Assembly (NCBI GenBank): GCA_947097085.1
Contig: CAMUQR010000026.1
Coordinates: 1-10,899, forward strand
DNA: 10,899 bases
Direction of reading: 5' to 3'
DNA from: an uncultured Candidatus Saccharibacteria bacterium
GTDB lineage: Bacteria; Patescibacteriota; Saccharimonadia; Saccharimonadales; Saccharimonadaceae
The notes beneath the pieces are model-generated. The model was given only the letters and a program-made list of their open reading frames with translations, had not been told where the DNA came from and did no database searches. How positions within the stretch are numbered: position 1 is the stretch's first letter; each line of letters begins with the position of its first letter. This document shows, in pieces, positions 1 to 9,600 of the stretch. The translations under genes were made by a program, and so were the position numbers.

Positions 1-1608
1 TTGAAACATTAAGCCAGATAAAAATTTGCCACTACCAAATGTTAATCCAATCATTGGCGGAATGATTAAAATTGTCCAGATTGATTTTTTCCAAACCTGA
101 TAAAATCGATCAGAATTTGGGAATAACAGACTAATTAAAGCTACCGGCGTTAATACTAATAACACAATAAATGCCGAGTCGCGCAGGGCTAGCATCACCA
201 CCATAATCACAACTGATAACATGGCACAGAGAATGACCGGAATAAGTACTGCGATACCAATCAGTGGTGCTAGTGCCACTGAGCCAATAATTAGTCCTCC
301 AGCTAAGACCGTGGAGACTGTTTTCATTACATCGTAGTTAAAAGGCATAATGTTTGATAAAAGCGAAAACATCCCTACTCCGACGATATTGCTAATATCA
401 ACAGCCACTTGCATAATCAAAAATGAAGCGTTTATTAAAATCGCAATTACGATGAATTTCGGAAGCATTTTGCGGAGATTATAAACATCAAGTTGACGGT
501 TAGTGACGTAAGCGGCGATCATTATCATAAAGGCTATGATGAGAATGAGGTTGGAGATATTACGAAATTCCACCCAAGATGAGTATAAGACGAAGCCACC
601 TTTGGTGCGAGAATTGGTAAACTTCGGGTTTAAGACCATGCTTTTTTGAATAATATTTAGTCCGGCTTGAGTTAAACCGCCAGTAGTACGCATTGCTGGA
701 CAAATTAGTAATGCTTGTAAGCCAGTGACAGCGCAACGTGATTTAATATCTTGGTATTCACCATCACTTAAAATAGTGCCATTGGCGTTGTCGATTTCTT
801 TTTGGGATAACTGCATATTTATTTTTTCGGATTGACTGAAATTAAGCCAACCAATATGCGGACTATTATCGAGAATATGGTTGATATAATTTTGGCTTAA
901 AAATTGTTTTAAGACTAATTTAATATCTTGGCAACCAATTAGTGGATATTCTGGGAGTTTTTGTTTAGTATTTTTTGCATTGTTTGATGTTTTATCTTGG
1001 GTATTAGTATCGGTTGTTTCTAATTGTGGATTGAGGGCTTTTAAGCGAGTTTGGGATTGGCCACTGTTATCAATAGCGCAGTCTCTAAGCCCAATTTCTG
1101 TCGCCATACCAAATTTAAAATTACCATCAATATTAGCATGATAAGGTTGCTTTTTAACTTTGTGTGGATTAGGAATACCGCCATCAGAATCGTTATCGTA
1201 AACATTGCCGTCACCATTCTCCTCCTTCAAAGAAAGATTTTCATTATAAATTTTAGCATTAGCCGGAAAGATTAATTTGCGCACATGATTGGTTTTGGTA
1301 ATAGCTTCAGGCTTAAGATTAGCGTTATAGCCTAAAATATAAGCTAAGCGAATACGATCGGCTTCGTAAATATTGGTGCAGAAGATACTTTGAAATTCAC
1401 CCTCACCCCGTTCATTGCAATTTTCGATTTTTGGTAGAGTTCGTACGACAAAAGTTTGAATTTCTTTAACTAATTCTTCGCGAGGTAACTGTTCTTTGCT
1501 GTAATCGTTAATGTTGAATTGCTGAAAATGAATTGATGCCTGAGCATAGTGTGCAAGAATTATGACTAGACTGATAATTGATAAACTAATTAAACTGAAA
1601 CGTTTCAT
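1..1608 (-). CDS. Extended VirB6/TrbL-like membrane protein (paralog D), 3' end outside the window
   Basis: I translated the minus strand by hand from the ATG at 1608. It reads 536 codons without a stop to the left edge, so the gene is truncated by the window and not broken. It starts MKRFSLISLS with a signal peptide ending near residue 24 (YAQA). The outer domain (about 25-340) has six cysteines (64, 77, 177, 226, 292, 303). It also has a Gly/Asp/Asn-rich loop at about 131-147 resembling a calcium-binding thrombospondin type 3 or EF-type loop, a Ser/Thr/Asn/Lys-rich linker at about 180-217, and the C292-x10-C303-P304 element. The core begins near 349 (R349-N350). It has the loop VYNLRKMLPK (375-384), VDISN with D404, R476, and W506-K-K. 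This is the most divergent core: Gln and the G-[LI]-S-N of the first loop in A-C are replaced (YVTNRQLDVY). Any cytoplasmic tail lies beyond the window. It is probably co-translated with C. Confidence 0.8.
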   Translation of the reverse strand, partial: MKRFSLISLSIISLVIILAHYAQASIHFQQFNINDYSKEQLPREELVKEIQTFVVRTLPKIENCNERGEGEFQSIFCTNIYEADRIRLAYILGYNANLKPEAITKTNHVRKLIFPANAKIYNENLSLKEENGDGNVYDNDSDGGIPNPHKVKKQPYHANIDGNFKFGMATEIGLRDCAIDNSGQSQTRLKALNPQLETTDTNTQDKTSNNAKNTKQKLPEYPLIGCQDIKLVLKQFLSQNYINHILDNSPHIGWLNFSQSEKINMQLSQKEIDNANGTILSDGEYQDIKSRCAVTGLQALLICPAMRTTGGLTQAGLNIIQKSMVLNPKFTNSRTKGGFVLYSSWVEFRNISNLILIIAFMIMIAAYVTNRQLDVYNLRKMLPKFIVIAILINASFLIMQVAVDISNIVGVGMFSLLSNIMPFNYDVMKTVSTVLAGGLIIGSVALAPLIGIAVLIPVILCAMLSVVIMVVMLALRDSAFIVLLVLTPVALISLLFPNSDRFYQVWKKSIWTILIIPPMIGLTFGSGKFLSGLMFQ

Positions 1609-3647
1609 TAGATAGCCTCAGTAATCGCCTTGTAAGTATCGGCACTCATGTTTGGATCTTTCAAAGATGCGTTAGTATTATATTGAAATTGCGGTGAGCT
1701 GTGGTAGAGTTGATTGAAGACGGTATGTCCACTCGTTCCATTCTTGAGCGCTTTTTTATTAATTTTAGCGATTTCATCTGACCCCATAGAATTAAGCTGA
1801 TTAGTGATTGCTGTGGAAGCGATCCCACCTTTATTAGTGCGAAACCTGCTTAGATTGGTAGAATTGATACCACCAGTTTCTTTCTGTAAGCCACGAATAT
1901 ACCCAGCGGTGTCAAATCGACCTTTATCATTGGAGCTTTTGCGGGCTTCCTCGGCAATACGATGTGCAGATGATGCTGCCATATTTTGACTAAGTGCATG
2001 CTCCATCACGCTTGAGAACTCCTCAGTACTTAAATCACCATTTCTAGCATGTTTGAGCATGGCGGCTGAAGCTAATTCAGCGGTGTTGTTTTCGTCATAA
2101 CCATTTGCAAGCATGGCTTGGCGCGTTTCTTGCGATAAGTCATTAAACTTAAAATTAGAGAAGCCATCTTGCGCCGCGTCCATAATCGATTTTAAATCTT
2201 GATCAGCAATACGACTCGACATATTCGAAATGTTGTCGGCACGGCGGTTCTCGATATCATAGAGGCGAGCCTGTCCAGATTTGGTGTGACGGTTTAATGT
2301 TCCTAAAACACCGGCTGTAGCCCGCTCTTGCCATTTAAACGGTCCGCGAGCATGACTAGTATCGCCAGCTTGTAGTTGTTCAAACTTATGTTGATGTTGC
2401 TGTTTAGCAAATTGCACCATACGGGAATTACGCACTGCATTGTTGGTGCCGGCTTGTAATTTATTAAAAGCATTGCCAAAAGTCGTGCCAATCATTGGCA
2501 TGGCGGCAAGGGTACTTTTGACGATTGATGGCGTAAAAACTAGTGGCATACCAGAAATCACCAACCCGAGAGTTTGCATTAAGAAAGTATCACTACTACT
2601 CACGAGTAGTTTACTAATAAACCCAGCAGCCCCAAACAGCATACCAACTACCGGGAATAATACCAAAATACCGCTCATGCTCTTTTTCCAAAAATTAAAT
2701 AAGCGTTCGGTGTTGGGAAAAACTAAGCTCAAAAATGCAATCGGTGCAATAATCACTAATACAATAGCAGCAGCTTGGCGAATTAAAAGTATTAAGCCAG
2801 TCACCACCACAACCATAATAAACGAAACAAATAGTGGTACAACTAATGCAAATAAGGAAGTCATAATCGACACTTGTTTAATTGTCATGATACCGAGAAT
2901 AATCATTAGAGCTCCGCTTAAGCCAGTAGCTGCTACACCGCCAGGATTGCTATTTGGCATGCGCAAAAAGACAGTATTTTCAAAACCTTGGAATAATTTG
3001 AGAACCGATGAACCGACTAAATTTGATAAATCAATCAAAAATTGGCTGATCGTATAAGATACATTAATTAAGATTGTGGCCATGATGATTTTTGGCAGGA
3101 TTTTTTTGATGCCGTAATTACTGATACCGAAGCCAGTCACCTGCGAAATAATCACTATCATGAAGAAAATAATCAAACCAACATTGGCGAGATTACGAAT
3201 TTGTTTCCACGGCTCAAATGCTGAATTACTACTGTCAGTTTTGAAAAACTGAATATCAATTGTCAGCATCCCTTGAATGAAGTTATATGAAGCATCTGTC
3301 CCCTCGCCTATCGTGAATAAAAATGGACACATAATCCAACCAATTGCTCCTTCAAGATTACAATTAGTTGGAACATAACCACGGCATTTTTGCTCAATCT
3401 CTTTTTGACTAATGCCAGGATTTTCTTGGCGAGCCTTATTGGAACATGCCACAAAAGCTTGGTATTCTTTAGTGGTGTAATTACCAGTATTAGTACCTTG
3501 GGCATCGACTTTTTCGTTGTCTTTTTGATCGGTTTGATTATTTTGACTACTATTGTTTTTATCAGCTTGAACGGGAATGTGAAAAATAGTGTTTATAAAT
3601 AAAACACCGACAATCATTACAATACTCCATTTTGCCCACTTTTTCAT
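1608..3647 (-). CDS. Extended VirB6/TrbL-like membrane protein (paralog C)
   Basis: This is a third family member, 679 residues from the ATG at 3647. An in-frame ATG at 3671 would add 8 residues and give 687. I prefer 3647 because the protein then begins MKKWAKWS like its siblings and sits 6 bases after a predicted -10 box. The 3671 start has only AAGG 12 bases away. The signal peptide ends near residue 28 (PVQA). A Ser/Asn/Gln/Asp-rich linker follows, then a short outer domain with exactly four cysteines (68, 88, 96, 107) ending in C96-x10-C107-P108 with W104 inside the motif. The core (about 150-390) has R151-N152, the loop NYGIKKILPK (177-186), IDLSN with D206, R290 and W320-K-K. The tail (about 395-679) is hydrophilic and helical, basic at first, with L504-S505 beginning the helix pair shared with A and B. 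This copy has the smallest ectodomain of the four. The TAA stop overlaps the next ATG by one base (TAATG), implying coupled translation. Confidence 0.78.
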   Translation of the reverse strand: MKKWAKWSIVMIVGVLFINTIFHIPVQADKNNSSQNNQTDQKDNEKVDAQGTNTGNYTTKEYQAFVACSNKARQENPGISQKEIEQKCRGYVPTNCNLEGAIGWIMCPFLFTIGEGTDASYNFIQGMLTIDIQFFKTDSSNSAFEPWKQIRNLANVGLIIFFMIVIISQVTGFGISNYGIKKILPKIIMATILINVSYTISQFLIDLSNLVGSSVLKLFQGFENTVFLRMPNSNPGGVAATGLSGALMIILGIMTIKQVSIMTSLFALVVPLFVSFIMVVVVTGLILLIRQAAAIVLVIIAPIAFLSLVFPNTERLFNFWKKSMSGILVLFPVVGMLFGAAGFISKLLVSSSDTFLMQTLGLVISGMPLVFTPSIVKSTLAAMPMIGTTFGNAFNKLQAGTNNAVRNSRMVQFAKQQHQHKFEQLQAGDTSHARGPFKWQERATAGVLGTLNRHTKSGQARLYDIENRRADNISNMSSRIADQDLKSIMDAAQDGFSNFKFNDLSQETRQAMLANGYDENNTAELASAAMLKHARNGDLSTEEFSSVMEHALSQNMAASSAHRIAEEARKSSNDKGRFDTAGYIRGLQKETGGINSTNLSRFRTNKGGIASTAITNQLNSMGSDEIAKINKKALKNGTSGHTVFNQLYHSSPQFQYNTNASLKDPNMSADTYKAITEAI
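1616..1619 (-). promoter_or_regulatory. Shine-Dalgarno site for paralog D
   Basis: GAGG is 7 bases upstream of the ATG at 1608, inside the last codons of paralog C. It supports that ATG as the start, and together with the TAATG overlap it suggests translation by ribosomes finishing paralog C. Confidence 0.75.
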
Positions 3648-3682
3648 ATTATAATTATGCTTTAAAATCATCTTTTTTGCAA
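3648..3682 (-). promoter_or_regulatory. Predicted promoter for paralogs C and D, likely leaderless start
   Basis: TTGCAA (3682-3677, 4/6 to the -35 consensus), a 17-base spacer and CATAAT (3659-3654, 5/6) are followed by 6 bases (TATAAT) and the ATG at 3647. The arrangement copies the promoter at 9960-9932: same -10 hexamer, near-identical -35, same spacer length and the same AAAA-N5-TTTT pattern in the spacer. It begins 3 bases after the stop of paralog B. If it is real, transcription would begin at or next to the ATG at 3647, and the in-frame ATG at 3671 would lie inside the promoter spacer. The -35 is weak and the region is AT-rich, so chance similarity is possible. Confidence 0.5.
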
Positions 3683-3685
3683 ACC

Positions 3686-6607
3686 TTATGTAATGTGATT
3701 GTTATATTTAATACTGTCCATAATATCTTGTTTAATGCTTTCGCGATTATCTTGTGGTAGGGTTTTGATTGTGTCTTGAATATCTGATAATTCTTGCTCT
3801 GTATCACTTAATTCATTAAAGAGGTCTTCGGTGGCTTGACGGGCGTAGGCTTTAGCTTTACTAATAAGAAGTGGATCGGCAGGTCCGCTATAATTTGCGA
3901 CATTATCATTAATATATTCCTGCTCTTTCTTAGCAAATTCAGTAGTGTAAGTTTGTCGTAGTTGATGAACTTGTCTTGTTTTAGGAACTGGACTGGGAAC
4001 TTTAGCTTGAAGTTCGTTAGCTTGCTGGAGTTTATCGAGCAGTTCTGTTGACGCGCCTAAAACATCTTGAGTTTCGGTCGATAATTTATGGTAATTGTTA
4101 AGTATTGCATCGCGTGTACTGTTGTTATCAGCCATATGTTTAATAAATACTTCATTAGCAACTGTTCCACGTTGAATGGTGCTAGCGTGGAGATTTTCCA
4201 TATTGCCCGATTCGAGTTTGGTAAATAAACCCTTATCCTTCATTGATTCGGTAGTGTGTTTAACAATTAACTCATGATAAGGCTTCGCTGTTGGATCGGA
4301 TATTTGATTACTTAATTGGTCAGCTTGGTGTAATAAATTAAGATTGGCTTTGCCATGAGCTTCGTTATATTCGGCGGTAGCCTTGATGATGCCCATACTG
4401 CGAAAATCGCCTTTATTATCAAGCGCTTTCATAATTTCAATTGTAGTGTCTTGCAGTTCGGCCTGGGTAGCGCCTCGCTTATTAGCAAGGTTCAGAGCTT
4501 TAAGAATATTATCTGGGTTATCTTCTTTTTGAGAACTTGCGTCTTGAGCATAGGCCATAGCAAGCGACAGAGCGATTTCTTTTGGATCGATTATCTGATT
4601 GGCTAAAACTTGATATTTATTACGTAATTCCGGCGATAAACTCGCGAAATTATTAGTGGATAATGTATCAATTAACTCCCCTGCTTCTGCCTGGCTGAAC
4701 TTACCTGCAAAATCGCTCCGCTGTTTTTTGAGTTGGTATTGAGCGTTGAGACTATCGCGAGCCCAGAATTTGCCAGTTCGTGAAGCTTGTTTCAATAATT
4801 TTTTTTGCTGTTTTTGTGCTAAACGGAATTGACCAACTCCGGTTTTGTCAAATAAATGCTTGGCTTGGGCGCCAGCGCTGATTGGGTCGGAACCGATATT
4901 ATGAGCAAGTGGTGTATTAAATAACGAACCAGTACCACCGACTGTAACTGCGGAGTCAATTTTACGCATCGCATTAAGAATAATAAACGGAATAGCGGTG
5001 AGTGAACCGAATAAAGCAAGTTTGGCAGTCAAGAACATAATCATGCCGTCTTGACCGGACATAATAATTTGATCAACGAGGATGGCTCCACCTACTAAGA
5101 AACTGGCGATTGGATAAATACTGGCAATATTAAACAGTAGTTTCCACCAGGTATCGTGTATTTTTTGCATTTGAGGTGATAAACCACTCACTAAAGCAAA
5201 TGGTGAAGTAATAACTAAAATAATAACTACGGCATCACGAATTGTTAACAACAAAATATTGATTAAGGTTGCCAAGACCGTCAATAAGCCAGCGATAATC
5301 AGCATTAGAATATTTAAAATATCCCCAATTGAACCCTGCTTCGAAGTATAAATCCCATATTTCCCCATAAAACCACCAGAGATTTTAGCAGTATCAACTA
5401 GTAGTTGAAAAATACCCTTGCCGATTAAATTAGATAAATCAACAGCGACTTGCGTAATATAAAAAGATAAGTTAACCAGTAGAATGGCGATTAGGAGTTT
5501 TGGGAGCATGCGTTTAACGGAATAATTAGATAAGCCTACCCCGGTGATTTGGGAGATGATCACTACTAAAAAGATAATAATAAAGATAATATTTGATAAA
5601 TCACGGAAAGCCTGCCAGACATTTTTGACGCTCGGATCAGAGATGGTTTCGAGGCGAATATTTAAAAACCAATTAGCAATTGTATTATACATCCCTTCAG
5701 CGGCACGAGTTGCTAATTCGGCAAATTGATCAATGATAACTCCCGATCCACCTGGCACATAATGAGTTTTAACCTTAGATAGAGCTGTTTTATCGGGAGT
5801 AATTTCCGCAAAATTAAAGTTAAAATTATTTCCGAAGTCAATAGTTGGGTATAGAATGTTATAACGGAAGTCATCGTTGAAGATTTTAAAAGTAATATGC
5901 GTAGGAATATTATTTGCGCCATTTAAAGCATTAGTATGCATATTAAAGAACATTTGTTGTAAGAAGAGATTGTTGAGGTTATTTGGATTGAAGATATTGT
6001 TGTTTTTATCGGGTTCTTGGATGTTTAATAAGTCGTTGCAGAGTTTATAGTCGTTAGTACCTGGCTTAGAACAAGAGCTGAAGATTCGCTCAACTGCTTC
6101 GTTGATGTCAGCCTCAGAAATGTTGTTAAGAATTTCTTTTGCTGATGTATTAATGGATTTTTTAGGATCGCTAAGTAATTTCCAGGTGTCTTGATTAAAT
6201 AAGTTAATTGTTTTGTCATAATTAAAAATAAAATTACCGTTGAGCATTTCTTGCTCTGTTGGCTCACGAAAAGTATCTTGTTCTTTAGTGCCTGGTAAAT
6301 TATATTCATTTCTCTTAATGTCGATACTACCATAGATATTAATCGCAATCATAAATTTAAGATTTTGTTTAACATCAGATTTGATTTCGGGAGTGCAGAT
6401 TTTGCTGGCAATATCACGTTTATTTTTCGGCATTTTAGATAAAGCTGAAGGATTTTGATCTAATTCAGGACAAACTGCCAAATAAATTCGCATGAAGTTT
6501 GCATAATCAACTGCATCTTCAAAATACTGCAATTCACCTCTAGCAGAAGTTTGACTCGGCAATAAGATAGCGATCATTAGAGTAATTGCTATGAGTATTT
6601 TTTTCAT
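3686..6607 (-). CDS. Extended VirB6/TrbL-like membrane protein (paralog B)
   Basis: This 973-residue protein is a second member of the tandem family and a probable membrane channel or platform subunit of a type IV secretion-like system. The start is fixed by GGAGG 6 bases upstream, the ATGA overlap with paralog A, and a clean signal peptide (MKKILIAI to SQTSA, about 22 residues). The outer domain (about 23-320) has four cysteines (46, 71, 179, 190) and an Asn/Phe-rich stretch at about 201-266. Unlike the other three copies, it has no C-x10/14-CP element before the membrane. The core (about 333-545) holds R335, the loop NYSVKRMLPK (361-370), VDLSN with D390, R457 and W487-W488-K489. The tail (about 560-973) is long, Lys/Gln/Glu-rich and helical, with likely coiled-coil character at about 595-635 and 850-960, broken by a PSPVP hinge near 871-875. 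L657-S658-P starts a helix pair also found in A and C. Family assignment comes from the core; partner and substrate are unknown. Confidence 0.8.
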   Translation of the reverse strand: MKKILIAITLMIAILLPSQTSARGELQYFEDAVDYANFMRIYLAVCPELDQNPSALSKMPKNKRDIASKICTPEIKSDVKQNLKFMIAINIYGSIDIKRNEYNLPGTKEQDTFREPTEQEMLNGNFIFNYDKTINLFNQDTWKLLSDPKKSINTSAKEILNNISEADINEAVERIFSSCSKPGTNDYKLCNDLLNIQEPDKNNNIFNPNNLNNLFLQQMFFNMHTNALNGANNIPTHITFKIFNDDFRYNILYPTIDFGNNFNFNFAEITPDKTALSKVKTHYVPGGSGVIIDQFAELATRAAEGMYNTIANWFLNIRLETISDPSVKNVWQAFRDLSNIIFIIIFLVVIISQITGVGLSNYSVKRMLPKLLIAILLVNLSFYITQVAVDLSNLIGKGIFQLLVDTAKISGGFMGKYGIYTSKQGSIGDILNILMLIIAGLLTVLATLINILLLTIRDAVVIILVITSPFALVSGLSPQMQKIHDTWWKLLFNIASIYPIASFLVGGAILVDQIIMSGQDGMIMFLTAKLALFGSLTAIPFIILNAMRKIDSAVTVGGTGSLFNTPLAHNIGSDPISAGAQAKHLFDKTGVGQFRLAQKQQKKLLKQASRTGKFWARDSLNAQYQLKKQRSDFAGKFSQAEAGELIDTLSTNNFASLSPELRNKYQVLANQIIDPKEIALSLAMAYAQDASSQKEDNPDNILKALNLANKRGATQAELQDTTIEIMKALDNKGDFRSMGIIKATAEYNEAHGKANLNLLHQADQLSNQISDPTAKPYHELIVKHTTESMKDKGLFTKLESGNMENLHASTIQRGTVANEVFIKHMADNNSTRDAILNNYHKLSTETQDVLGASTELLDKLQQANELQAKVPSPVPKTRQVHQLRQTYTTEFAKKEQEYINDNVANYSGPADPLLISKAKAYARQATEDLFNELSDTEQELSDIQDTIKTLPQDNRESIKQDIMDSIKYNNHIT

Positions 6608-9600
6608 TTACCGCCTCCGATACGAGTACTAAGTAAGTTTTCGGATTGGAGCGCTGACTCAGCTGATTTGTAGGCTTTAATATTGTGTTGGTGATTTTGC
6701 ATCACGTTAATCACATCATGCTCGATTTCCTGCTTAATCATTTCTGGCATCATATGATAATCTTGACCAATAGCCCCAATATAATGATTGGATAGATTAT
6801 CTAAATTAGCATTTTGGCGGATTTTATCACGGATAGTTTGAATAGCCAAATTCGGAATAGCTGGTTGATTACCTGTTTTGGACACTGCCTCAACTTTGAA
6901 ATCTTCAGTCTTGAGATTGCCTGGCCGAATTTTATTAAAGGCAGTGTCAATACTACCTTGAAGTTTTTTAACTTCCTCGCTATCATTGTAATCGATAATT
7001 GCGTTTTTATGATCAAGTTTTGGCTGACTAGTATTAGGTTCTGGAGTTTTAGTCACTTGCTTACTAGCATAGTTTAATAAGCCTGAAGTGACTGGGTTGC
7101 CGGCTTTTTCGGCAATTTTACTTGCAACAAATAATTTATCACTAATGGATTCGTTGGTGAGATTATGGCTCTGGGCATTGGCGATAATATTGCCAATTTG
7201 ACTACCATCAGCTTTTAATCCACCGTAACCAGCTAAGGTGTTCAATGATACCGTATAAAATTCAGCATCATTAAGTGCGCCGACATTAACTAATTGACGG
7301 TATTTTTCTTGTTGTGCCGTTGATAGATTCTTATAGCTAGCCCCAGCGAGACTGCCCTGGTCTTCATGAAAAGCTTGTAATAACTCACCGTCATGATTCA
7401 CGATTCCTTGAAAAGTATTAAACGACTGTGATTGACGAGCTTGGTTGCGTTTCATTAAATCATAACCAGCACCAGTGAAAGCACGGTTAAACATCGGGCT
7501 TTTATAGATACCACGCGCGAATTTACTATTAGCGAGTTTGAGCTTGAGATTATCTTGATTAGCTTTAATCGCCTGGTTAAAGCCACTTTGTTGAGCGGCT
7601 CGAAAGCCAGCATTCTTAGCTGAACTATATTGTTTTTCCATGAAATTATTCAGAGCTAAGATGCCTTTTGTAATGCTCATGAGCACTAGAGGCGTAGCCA
7701 AAGTAGCCAAAACTGGCAAAGCAAACCCAATCAACTGGAGCAGATTATCCCCTTCTGAGACACTAATCAGTAAGAGCTTCAAGAAGCGTCCGCCACCGTA
7801 TAAAAAGCCAATCACTGGATATAACATAATAACATTGAAGAAATTTTTCGACCAGGATCGAAAGACCCCTTCAAAGCGTGGAATAATATTGGCAAGAATC
7901 GCAAATGGCATTAGTAGCACAAAAATTACCACTAAACCGTGTCGCATACTCAGGAGTAATACAATGAACACGAGTCCAATCAATAAGACAATTAACGCTG
8001 GCAGTAGAATAGCTAGTCCGCCTAAGATTGCTAAAGCTCCCGCACCAGTCAGCACGCCTAAAGCCACGCTCGAAACAGAAATATTAACTGATCCACTCAG
8101 CTTAATCTGATTAGCTAAGCCATCAAATAAATAATAGAAGCCACTGCCAGCTAAATTAGACAAATCAACCGCAATTTGCGCAATAATATAAGAAAGATTA
8201 ATTAAAGCAATCGCCACAATTAAACGAGGCATCATTTTCTTTAAATTATAATTTGACAGGCCGGTATTAGTAATTTGGCTGACAATCATCCACATGACAA
8301 TTACCACTAAGAAAATATTGGAAGCATTGCGGAAAAACGACCAAGCTTGTTTAAAAATCGGATTAGCGAAGATACTTGATGAGTTTAATTGGAAAAATTC
8401 GTGAATATGACTTACTGACCGATCAGCTGCCGCTGAAAGAGTATTCGAGGCTGGACAAATCATCCAACGACTTGATTCTAACTCACCGGTTAATTGGGCA
8501 CACATATCGGCCGGTTCTTCCTCTGGTAAACTATCCATATAACACTCTAAAGCATTGGTCTTACATGCCAGTTTTTGCTGATCTGTTAACTTATCGGAGC
8601 TGCAGAGGCGTCTAAGACCGGATGGAATTTGCCGATTTAATTCTGCTTCTTTTTCGGATAGTTTTTTCTTATCTTTAAATAAATCGAAGAGATTTTCAAA
8701 AAAAGACTTGGGCGGTGTAGCGTTAGAAACGCCAGAGATGTAGTCCATGCTGGTATCAATGAGTGAGCAAATTGCCTTATCTTTTTTAATCAAACCTTCA
8801 ATAATAATATCATTTAAAGTTTTGGTTGGATTGGCGCGGATGGCTTGAGTGAGCGGACTATTACAAAATTGACAATCGCGTGGTGGTCGTGTGCTACGAC
8901 ACTCACGTTGACAGCGGTCAGCAATGCGTTGGAGTTTTTCGGTAGTGTTAGTACCGTCGATAATCTCTCCGAAGAAGAAATTATCTTCTTTAGCCATATA
9001 AAGTTTACGAACTTGACCATGAGGCACAACTAAGTTAGCCATTGTTAGGTGTAAATCGATATTGTCTCGAGTAAAGATGCTTTTAACAAATTTTTCAAGC
9101 CAGCCAGCATCGTGTTCCCATTTTTGGTCGGTGCAATTTTTGGTCATTGGTACAGTTGCGTTGTGTTTTAGAATGGATTCGCTATCACGTCCAAATAAGA
9201 ATAGAGTCATAATCGCCGACGGCATAATACATGGACTGCGTTTCGGATCAAATGGGTCGTCATTGAAAGTACTGTATTTTAAGAAAAATGGTTCATTACC
9301 ATATTGTAAATGACCACAAATAGGATTAGGGAGATTGTAATTAGAAGTGGCTGTTTCATAGCGCTGATCATAAATTTCGCCAACACCAGAAATAGGATCA
9401 ATGCGAGCCGAGATTAACATAGAGACCTGTTTTTGAAAGTCATACTGGCCTTTGTTAATTGGTACTAATGGTACTAGATCGTTTAAAAAACCAGATCGAT
9501 AAGTAGTAGAATTAGAATTCGATTGTGTGAAGACGATTGCTGGTTGTCCGTCAAGTTCAGTAACCCATGTACTTTTCCCTTTGATGGCGTTAGCAATTTG

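Noticed and set aside
1..1608. Paralog D considered as a degraded pseudogene because it has no stop in the window
   Set aside because: All 536 codons are open, the start, ribosome site and signal peptide are intact, and the core motifs are present. It is only cut by the window edge.
2440..3057. 205-codon open frame on the plus strand
   Set aside because: It is fully antisense to the hydrophobic core of paralog C. It has no ribosome site or promoter of note, and its composition is that of the complement of Ile/Val/Leu-rich codons. It is a shadow frame.
6604..6607. Possible UGA recoding (Gly) reading through the end of paralog A
   Set aside because: The TGA forms a standard ATGA overlap with a well-supported start for paralog B, preceded by GGAGG. 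No gene in the window needs an in-frame TGA read as an amino acid.
6801..7016. Short minus-strand frames inside the paralogs (also near 2303-2491, 4819-5019 and 6025-6348)
   Set aside because: They are out-of-frame readings of well-supported long genes, with no own ribosome sites and no recognisable protein character.
7640..8110. 156-codon open frame on the plus strand
   Set aside because: It is antisense to the membrane core of paralog A, with the same shadow composition (Lys/Pro/Thr/Ile-rich) and no support for expression.
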